Both the position numbers and the translations under genes were made by a program. Source: Stomorhina lunata (taxonomy: Eukaryota > Arthropoda > Insecta > Diptera > Rhiniidae). From it: 64,000 nucleotides of DNA. This document shows, one piece after another, positions 55,836-64,000 of the stretch. The notes beneath the pieces were generated by a model that was not told the origin of the DNA, searched no databases, and saw only the letters and a list, made by a program, of their open reading frames with translations. The stretch is taken from contig OW121744.1 in NCBI GenBank assembly GCA_933228675.1, forward strand, positions 102,345,622 to 102,409,621, in the 5' to 3' direction. Numbering within the stretch: the stretch's first letter is position 1; the number at the start of each line of letters is the position of its first letter.

Positions 55836-57141
55836 TCGGGTGTTTTTTATTGAGGTATAGAACTTTAAGTTGGCATCACTTTTTTAACTGGCGGCCATTT
55901 TGTCAGCTGTCAAGTGATTAATATTTAGTTTGGTTTGCCATTTCATCATGAACAGGTTGACAAAAGAACAACGCTTGCAAATCGTGCAAATTTATTTCGA
56001 AAATAATGGTTCAGTTCGCGAAGTTTACCGCAAGCTCCGTCCATTTTATGGTCGACATAATCGTCCATCAGAGCAATTAATTCGGTTAACCATGGATCGT
56101 TTTCGCACTACGTTTACTCTATGTGATAATACGCATCCGCAGCGACGTCGAACAGTGCGCACCGAAGAAACAATTGCCGCTGTAGAGCAAAGTGTTGAAG
56201 AGGACCCGAATGAATCGATTCGCCACCGTGCACAGCAATTGAAGCTTTGTCCATCAACTTTATGGAAGATTTTGCGCAAAGATCTTGGCTTGCGACCTTA
56301 CAAGATCCAGCTTGTGCAAGAATTAAAGCCGCGAGACCATGCAATGCGTCGTGATTTTGGTTTATGGGCCGAAAATGAGTTTGATCTCGATGCTGATTTT
56401 CATCGCAAAATTTTGTTCAGTAATGAGGCTCATTTTTGGTTGAATGGCTACGTCAACAAGCAAAATTGCCGCATTTGGAGTGAAGAGAATCCACATGAGA
56501 CCCTTGAGACGCCATTACAGCCACAAAAACTGACTGTTTGGTGTGCTCTATGGGCTGGTGGAGTCATTGGGTCATACTTCTTTCGAAATAATGCTGGAGA
56601 GTCAGTTACCATAAATGGAGACCGGTATAGAGCCATGATAACCGACTATTTTGTTCCCCAATTGGATGGCATGAATGTGGATGAGTTGTGGTTCCAACAA
56701 GACGGCGCTACATGCCACACAGCGCACGTCACAATTGATTTATTGAAGGAAACATTCGATGAGCGCATAATTTCGCGGAATGGACCTGTCAATTGGCCAC
56801 CAAGATCGTGCGATTTGACACCACTGGATTATTTTCTTTGGGGATATGTGAAGTCGCTCGTCTACGCCAACAAACCAGACAAACGTTAGGGGACTTGGAA
56901 GCCAACATTCGTGGCGTTATTGCCAACATACGGCCCCATATGCTCGAAAAAGTAGTTGAAAATTGGACCTGTAGAATTGGCTTTATTCGAGCCAGCCAGC
57001 GGCGGCCACATGCCCGAAATCATATTTAAACATTAATGGCATAAAATTATCCTTCCAATAAAGCCAAATTGATGGACATTAAAACGATTTTCTTGTGTTT
57101 TATTTCAATTCGAAGTTCTATACCTCTAAAAAAAACACCCA
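55836..57141 (+). mobile_element. DD41D mariner transposon, nearly complete (1.3 kb)
   Basis: 28-bp terminal inverted repeats: GGGTGTTTTTTATTGAGGTA with TAGAACTT at 55838-55865, and the complement at 57113-57140 with two differences. TA is present at 55834-55835 and 57142-57143. One transposase gene fills the interior in the + direction. It is the youngest-looking Tc1/mariner copy here. Its ends differ from those of the copy at 41352, so it is a different lineage of the same catalytic group. Confidence 0.9.
55948..57029 (+). pseudogene. DD41D transposase with one frameshift and a first-aspartate change
   Basis: Starts MNRLTKEQRLQIVQIYFENN (ATG 55948). The N-terminal two-helix DNA-binding part has RTVRTEETIAAVEQSVEEDP and SPTLWKIL-like PSTLWKILRKDLGLRPYKIQ. 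In the catalytic core, residue 159 is asparagine (FSNEAHFW, codon AAT at 56422) where the family has aspartate. The second aspartate is residue 252 (FQQDGATCHTA) and the third is residue 294 (SCDLTPLDYFLWG). After NKP a 2-base insertion near 56878 shifts the frame. The C-terminus (QTLGDLEANIRGVIANIRPH, MLEKVVENWTCRI) continues in another frame to about 57029. Either change alone should abolish activity. Confidence 0.85.
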
Positions 57142-57149
57142 TAGCGATA

Positions 57150-57450
57150 AGCCTTATACGAGGTTATACGGAGCTATGGTCAAATTTGAACCGATTTTGG
57201 CCAATGTCAATACCAAATTTTCCCCAGAAATAAAGAATATCTTTTACTATTTTCAGTGACCTAGCTCCTTTCGTTTAGGCGTTATAGTGCTTTCAACAGA
57301 CAGAAAGGCGGACATCCCGCCTTAGAATTTCATAAGGATTCAGAATATATATCCTTTTTAGTTTTTGAGCCAATATTAACAAAATTACAAATGGAATTGC
57401 AATCTCAATATGCCCCCGATTATTTTTGATGGTGGGTATAACAAATCTAT
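57150..57450. repeat. Degenerate dispersed repeat fragment
   Basis: CGGAGCTATGGTCAAATTTG, ACCGATTTTGGCCAATGTCA and CAGACAGAAAGGCGGACATC match blocks of the repeat at 42885-43775. No coding content. Confidence 0.45.
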
Positions 57451-58385
57451 TTAAATTATCACATTAATAGAAAATATCTGGAAAAAGTTCATAATATCGT
57501 GTGGATCTTGAAATTTTGTTAGATCATAGACTAAACTTTCGTGATCCATCTTATAAAGCTACCAACTTTAAAAAGCCGCCGAATAATATTACATTTCTTA
57601 TTCGATTAATTTGTGGTAATGTTAATTCCCTGCTCCTGCTTGGGCAACTCTTAAAAGACTATGCAGGGTAAGTATAAGACAACTTCATTATCTCAGGTGA
57701 AAACTGTTTAGTTTCAGTATTAGGCTATGCAGATTTAGTATAGAGGTATTTATTCTTGGTACAGATTCAGTATTTTTATTGAAACTAAAATTTTTCTGGT
57801 CACCCTAGAACTGAAAGCTTTTTATTTTTTCATTAAGCCCAAAGATATGCTTTACTTTAAAAATTTTATTAAGCTTCAGCGGTTCCCAAATAGTTAAAAA
57901 ATAAGACTTAATTATAGTCTCTTGTTTTATATGAAACTTGGGAAAGTCTCCCATCAAGAAAAACAGTTGTGTGAAGGATAGAAGAATGAATTGTGCTTAT
58001 GAACATTCGATTTTAACTTTTTGACATCATAGGTGAGCGAAAGTTTTTATTTTAAGTTTTCACACTGCGGCGAATTCAATGATTATCTTTTTTGGCTTAA
58101 TTTATTTTTATACAATTTTTTATTTTCAGATTTAATTACTAGATTTTTACAGATTTTTGACTAGAAGCTGAGTAAAAATAATTGAATTACCTTAAAACTT
58201 TATTTTCTTTAAGATTTCTTTCTTCAAACCCAATTAAAGACTATCCATTTAATGTTAAGCTTTTCTTGTCCAGCTCTATGTAATTTTATTCCATCTAATA
58301 AAATTCGAAATGACACTTAACACTATTAACCACTTAAACAAAGATTTGAAATTGATTTTTTTTTAATTAAGCAGAGTTAGTAAAG
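57451..58385. other. A+T-rich sequence, nothing recognised
   Basis: No supported exon, RNA gene or element ends. Confidence 0.45.
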
Positions 58386-58389
58386 AATC

Positions 58390-60605
58390 CAATCATGTTT
58401 TAAAGGGAAATTTTTCGATAAAAATTTTTTTCTATAAAAAAATTTTTGATAAAAAACATTTCACAATAAAAATATTTTTCTGTAAAAAATTTTTTTGATT
58501 AACAAATTTTCAATAGAAATTATTGATAAAAAATTTTCTATAGAAAAAATTTTGATAAAAAAATTTTTATAAAAAATTTTTGATAAAAAAATTTCTATAA
58601 AAAATTTTTAATAAAAAAAATTTCTATACAAAATTTTTGATTAAAAATTTTTCTATAGAAAATTTTTGATAAAAAAATTTCCAAAAAATAACCAAATATC
58701 CTTTAGAATATTTTTGATAAAAAAAATTTTCTTTAAAAAATTGTTAACAAACATTTTTCTTTAATAATTTTATATAAAAAAAAAATTCGTTTAAATTTGT
58801 CTATACAAAAAATATTTTTCTATACAAACATTTTTGACAAAAATAGGTACTGAAAATTTTTTTGATAAAAATTTCTATAAAAAAATTTTTGATGAAACAT
58901 TTTTCTATAGAAAAATTTTTGATAAAAAAATTTTCTATAGAAAAATTTTTGATAAATTTTTTTATAGAAAAATTTTTGATAAAAAATTTTTCTATACAAA
59001 ATTTTCTATAGATAAATTTTCTATAGATAAATTTTGATGAAATTTTCTATAGAAACATTTTTGATCAAAAAATTTTTTAAAGAAAAATAAAAAAAAATTC
59101 TATAAACAATTTTTTGATGAAAGAATTTTCTATAGAAAAATTTTTGATAAATTTTTTTATAGAAAAATTTTTAATAAAAAAATTTTCTATACAAAATTTT
59201 CTATAGATAAATTTTTGATGAAAAAATTTTCTATAGAAACATTTTGGATCAAAAAATTTGTTAAAGAAAAAAAAAATTCTATAAACAATTTTTTGATGAA
59301 AGAATTTTCTATAGAAAAATTTTTGATAAAATAATTTTCTATAGAAAAATTTTCGATGAAAAAATTTTTTACAGAAAAATTTTCGATGAAAAAATTTTTT
59401 ATAGAAAAATTGTCGATGAAAATTTTTGATGAAATTTTCTATGCAAAATTTGTTTATCAAAAATTTATCTTTAGAAATTTTTTCTATAAAAGAACTTCCT
59501 TTAGATAAATTTTTTATAAAAAAAGTTTGTATAGAAAACTTTTTGGTAGCAAAATTTTCTATAAAAAAAAATTTCGAAAAAAAAAAATAAAAATATTCTA
59601 TAGAAAAATTTTTGATAAAATATTTTCTATAAAAAATGTTTTTATAGAAAAATTTATGATAAAACAATTTTCTATAGAAAAATTTTTGATACAAAAATTT
59701 CCTTAGAATATTTTTGATAAAAAATTGCAAAAAATAACAAAATAGAAAATTTAGAAAATTTTCTATACAAAAATAGTTATAGAAAATTTTTTGATAAAAA
59801 ATTTCTATAGAAAATTTTTTGATTAAAAAGTTCTTTAGAAATTTTTTGATAAAGAACTTCTATAGAAAAATTTTTAATAACAAAATTTTTTTTATCAAAA
59901 ATTTATCTATAGAAAAATTTTCTATAAACATTTTTGACAAAAAAAAATTCTATAGAAAATTGTTTGAAAAAAAAAATTTTATACAAAAATTTTTGATAAA
60001 AAAATGTTCAAAAAGTTTTGAAAAACATAATTTCTATAAAAAAATTTTTAATTAAATACTTTTTTATAGAAAAATTTTTGATGAAAAATTGTCTTTAGAA
60101 AAATTTTTGACAAAAAAAATTTCTATAGAAAAATTTTTTTATCAAAAAATTTTCTATAGAATAATTTTTGATAAAAAAATTTTCTATAGAAACATTTTTT
60201 TATCAAAAAATTTTGTATGGAAAAATTTTTGATAAAAAAATTTTCTATAGAAACATTTTTTTTATCAAAAATTTTCTATAGAAAAATTTTTGATAAAAAA
60301 TTTTCTATAGAAAAATTTTTGATAAAAAAATTTCTATAGAAAAATTTTTGATAAAAAAATGTTCTATAGAAAAATTTTTGATAACAAAATTTTCTATAGA
60401 AAAATTTTTGATAAAAAAATGTTCTATAGAAAAATTTTTGATGAAAAAATTTTCTATAGAAAAATTTTCAACAAAAAATTTTTATAAAGAAAAATTTTTG
60501 GTAAAAAATTAGAAAAATTGTTGACAAAAAATTGAAAAAATTTTCTATAGAAAAATTTTCGATAAAAAAATTTCTTTTGAGAAAATTTTTGATCAAAAAT
60601 TTGAT
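58390..60605. repeat. 29-30-bp A+T minisatellite (TCTATAGAAAAATTTTTGAT)
   Basis: The unit is CTATAGAAAAATTTTTGAT followed by 9-11 A/T bases, about 70 copies, with variable A and T run lengths. The best-ordered copies are at about 60140-60470. It is closely related to 31983-33140. Because the period is often a multiple of three, both strands contain long repeat-encoded frames, including 217 codons on the minus strand, that are not genes. Confidence 0.9.
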
Positions 60606-62185
60606 AATTTAGAGTCTGATTTATAATGAACCTCAAAGTCTGGGCAAAATCGCCACATTCGATATCGAACGAAACTCTGACTTTTAAGCAAATATTGTGT
60701 AACATACCTTAGGGATTTTTAAAATAATTAATTTTTTGAAAAGACTAATAAAATTTGATATCTTAACATATCCGTTTGTTTGTCTTAATATTTAGTTTAA
60801 ATGAAATTATTTAAGTATCAGGGAACCTTGGACAAATAAGTTGCTATATAGTGAACATTATATTTAATATATTTTTAAGCTAATCCTTAAAGTATGCTAC
60901 ACAAATATTTGAGCAATATCTTACATTTCGATTGATGACAAATGTGGCGACTGGTAAACTTCAAGAAGAAAGTATTCTTTTTCTTAACTGATTTTTACAC
61001 ATGACTCCTTAAGGCTCGTATAAGGATTAAATACCGCAACATTTTAGTAGTAATTCATAATATGAGCATTAGCTACAACTATGACCACTAATATCTAAGG
61101 CTTATCTTATTCGAGTATAAAAACTTAAGAAAATAAAAGCACAAATGTAAAACAATAAATCATTCCCTAAACGAGAATTCAAGAAACAGACCAACATGAA
61201 AAAAAAATCATAAAATTAAAGCTTAAATCTACTTAAGCGACACAAACACACATAATTTTTCACATATTTTTACAATAAAAGTGAAGAAAAAGACAATAAC
61301 AATTACACACATACAAAGAATTTAACATAAAAATACTTGTATTCAGAGAAATCTAAAGAAATTACCGTTTCCTGCTGTTAAAGCTTAACACTCACACATA
61401 AATAAATTATGTTAAATAAGCGAGTGATTGTGTGAAATAATTGTTATAGGATAAGCAGGTTCAGTAGATTTTCTTTTAATTTTTTTTTTTTTTGGTTTTA
61501 TGTCATGAAATTACTTACAATTTATTTATCAGTAAAATAAAAATAGGGAAAAAAATTTAACACCTCATCAAATCTATTCAACGCATTAGCATCCTTCCAA
61601 AGGAGGAAAACAAAAACAATAAAAAAAAAGAAATTTGTACAAAAACAAAAAACAATAAAATCTATAAAATTTAATGGTCATGTTAATGATGAGTGCGTAG
61701 ACAAATTTTTCCCCCCGATTTTCCAAAAGCAACAAGTGTTTTTCTAACGCTTTTGTTTCTCTATTAGCAAAATTTAAAGTAACCTTCCTTTTTTCTGTTA
61801 TCCATTTGAAAAATTCCCCCTTTTTCTTAATATCCCCAGTCGGGGATTGGTGGGATAAATTCTGGTTAAAGGTAACGCCCCTTTGATGCTGCGTAAATTT
61901 TAAAAAGCATGCGCCAACTTTTTCTTTGAATATTTGAATTTTAAAGAACTTTTTCAGATTTATGTTTTTTTTTCTTTTTCAAAATGCGGTAAATGTTGTA
62001 AATTTATTAAATAGAATTAATAGTTTGTATTTTGTTTATAGTTAAATTCAATTAAATATAAACAAGCAAGTGGTCAAGATTTGTTTTAGAAATTTTACAA
62101 AAGTCAGTTGAAACAAATTCAATTTATTAAATTGACATCAAAATTCAAACAATTCATTATTAGTCTAATCAGAAAAATAGCTTAA
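60606..62185. other. A+T-rich spacer between two minisatellites
   Basis: No recognisable gene, RNA or terminal repeat. Confidence 0.45.
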
Positions 62186-64000
62186 ATTTTTCATTTTCAA
62201 AAAATTTCTATAGAAAATTTTAAATATCAAAAAAAATTATATAGAAAATTTTTCACAATGAAAAAATTTATATAGAAAATTTTAAAAAGACAATTTTTCA
62301 TAATAAAAAAAAATCTATAGAAAATTTTTCATATTAAAAAAAAAACTAGAAAAAATTGTTCATAATAAAAAATATTCTATAGAAAATTTTTCATTTAAAA
62401 AAAAAATCTAGAAATTTTTCAAATTAAAAAAATTCTATAAAGAAATTTTCATATTAAAAATAAATTCTATAGAAAATATTTCATAATGAAAAAATTGCTA
62501 TAGAAAATTTTTCATAATAACAAAAAAAAATTCTATAGAAAATTTTTCATAATAACAAAAAAAAAATTCTATAGAAAATTTTTCATATTAAAAACAAGTT
62601 CTATAGAAAATTTTTCATATTAAAGAAAATTCTATAGAAAATTTTTCATACCAAAAAATTTCTATAGAAAATTTTTCATAATGAAAAAATTTCTTTAAAA
62701 AAATTCTATAGAAAATTTTAAATAAAATAAAAAAAAAGCTTCGATATAAAATTTTTCATATTAAAAAAAAATTCTATAAAAAAATTTTTATATTTAAAAA
62801 TACTTTTATAGAAAATTTTTCATTTTAAAAAAATTTCTATAAAAAATTTTCTTTTTAAAAAATTTCAATAGAAATTTTTTCATTAAAAAAAATGTCTGAA
62901 AATTTTTAATTTAAAAAAAATTCTTTAGAAAATTTTTCATATTAAAAAAAATTTGTATGGAAAATTTTTCATATCAAAAAAAATCTATAGAAAATTATTC
63001 ATATTAAAAAAAATTCTATAGAAAATTTTTCATTTTAAAAAAAATTCTATAGAAAATTTTTCATTTTAAAAAAAATTCTATAGAAAATTTTCATTTTAAA
63101 AAATTTCAAAGGAAAATTTTTCATTTGAAAAAATATTCTATAGAAAATTTTTCATAATGAAAAAACTTCTACAGAAATCTTTCATATTGAAATTTCTATA
63201 GAAAATTTTTCATGTTAAAAAAATTCTAAAAAAACTTTTTCATTTAAAAAAAATTTCTATGAAAAATTTTTCATAAAGAAAAAATTTTTATAGAAAATTT
63301 TTCATTAGAAAAAAATTTAAATGGAAAATTTTTCATAATAAAAAAATTTAAATAGAAAATTTTTCATATAAAAAAAATTTCTATAGAAATTTTTTCATGT
63401 TAAAAAAATTCTAAAAAAAAATTTTCATTTTAAAAAAGCTTTCTATAGAAAATTTTTCATAAAGAAGAAATTTATTAAAAAATTTAAATAGAAAATTTTT
63501 CATATTAAAAAAATTTCTAAAGAAAATTTTTCAAAATAAAAAATTTTTATCGAAAATTTTTCATAATGAAAAAATTTTTACAGAAAATTTTTCATATTAA
63601 AAAAAAATTCTATAGAAAATTTTTCATTTTAAAAAAAATTCTATAGAAAATTTTCATTTTAAAAAAATTTCAAAGGAAAATTTTTCATTTTAAGAAATTT
63701 CTCTAAAAAATTTTTCATTTAAAAAAAAAAATTCTATAGAAAATGAAAAAAAAAAACTTCTTCTTCTTTCATATTTCATGTTAAAAAAATTCTAGAAAAA
63801 TTTTTTTATTTTAAAAAAACTTTCCAAAGAAATTTTTTCATAATGAAAAAACTTTTATAGAAAATTTTTCATATGAAAAAAATTTAAAAAGAATTTCATA
63901 TTAAAAAAATTTAAATAGAAAATTTTTCATATAAAAAAAATTTCCATAAAAACTTTTTCGTACTAAAAAAAATCTAGAAAAAATTTTTCATTTAAAAAAA
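62186..64000. repeat. A+T minisatellite (TATAGAAAATTTTTCATA), running off the window
   Basis: The unit is TCTATAGAAAATTTTTCATA followed by TTAAAAAAAA-like sequence, about 31 bp, with variable A runs. It shares CTATAGAAAATTTTT with the arrays at 31983 and 58390 but has CAT instead of GAT after it. The array continues beyond 64000. Confidence 0.9.

Noticed and set aside
59077..59730. 217-codon open frame on the minus strand with FFYRKFFIKN-like repeats
   Set aside because: It is the translation of the 29-30-bp minisatellite. Where the period is a multiple of three, frames stay open by arithmetic. There is no domain and no codon bias.

Overview
This window is nuclear DNA of a higher fly (Diptera, Brachycera; probably a calyptrate such as a blow fly or stable fly). 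The evidence is a spliced cytosolic NAD kinase gene of insect type, an intact eukaryotic tRNA-Asp(GTC) gene, several Tc1/mariner subgroups, non-LTR retrotransposon relics with RNase H, very high A+T content and no prokaryotic gene organisation. The species call is inference.

The only host protein-coding gene I can support is NAD kinase on the + strand. Two mutually exclusive, phase-compatible first coding exons (29247-29659 and 46208-46401) each join a common core of four exons (50560-50877, 50942-51332, 51391-51648, 52908-53201). The predicted proteins are 557 and 484 residues. The core holds the GGDGT motif, the [10 protein letters not shown] segment and the PTGSTAY loop of the family. The 16.5-kb stretch between the two first exons holds an antisense tRNA-Asp gene with decayed partial copies, plus many mobile elements. 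The last intron is filled by about 100 copies of an 11-bp repeat whose two halves each end in AG.

The rest is repeat-dominated. From 1 to 19.9 kb there are MITEs, a tRNA-headed SINE-like repeat, non-LTR relics at about 1.1, 4.6, 11.9, 12.7 and 15.5 kb, a 652-bp fold-back element, a trimeric higher-order minisatellite in two blocks (7.85-8.83 and 10.5-11.9 kb) and a 168-bp hairpin-rich MITE. From 19.9 to 24.2 kb there are two related A+T minisatellites, the second switching strand at 23.4 kb to make a giant inverted repeat. From 24.2 to 40.4 kb there are mariner relics, the first NADK exon, another minisatellite, the tRNA locus and non-LTR relics, one with recognisable reverse transcriptase motifs. 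At 40.78-45.47 kb there is a nested structure: a hAT-like element with 8-bp target duplication carrying a DD41D mariner (itself interrupted by dispersed repeats) and a DD37E element. From 46 to 50 kb come the second NADK first exon, two small elements with hammerhead-ribozyme motifs (one with a complete core at 47219-47264), a deleted non-LTR copy and a MITE. From 53 kb to the end there are the NADK 3' region, a 120-185-bp tandem repeat, an almost complete DD41D transposon (55836-57141) and two long minisatellites, the last running off the window.

The best candidates for something new are the hammerhead-bearing inverted-repeat elements, the strand-switching minisatellite, the splice-acceptor-like intronic array in NADK and the decaying tRNA-Asp duplication. 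Repeat boundaries are read by eye and approximate unless terminal repeats are described.
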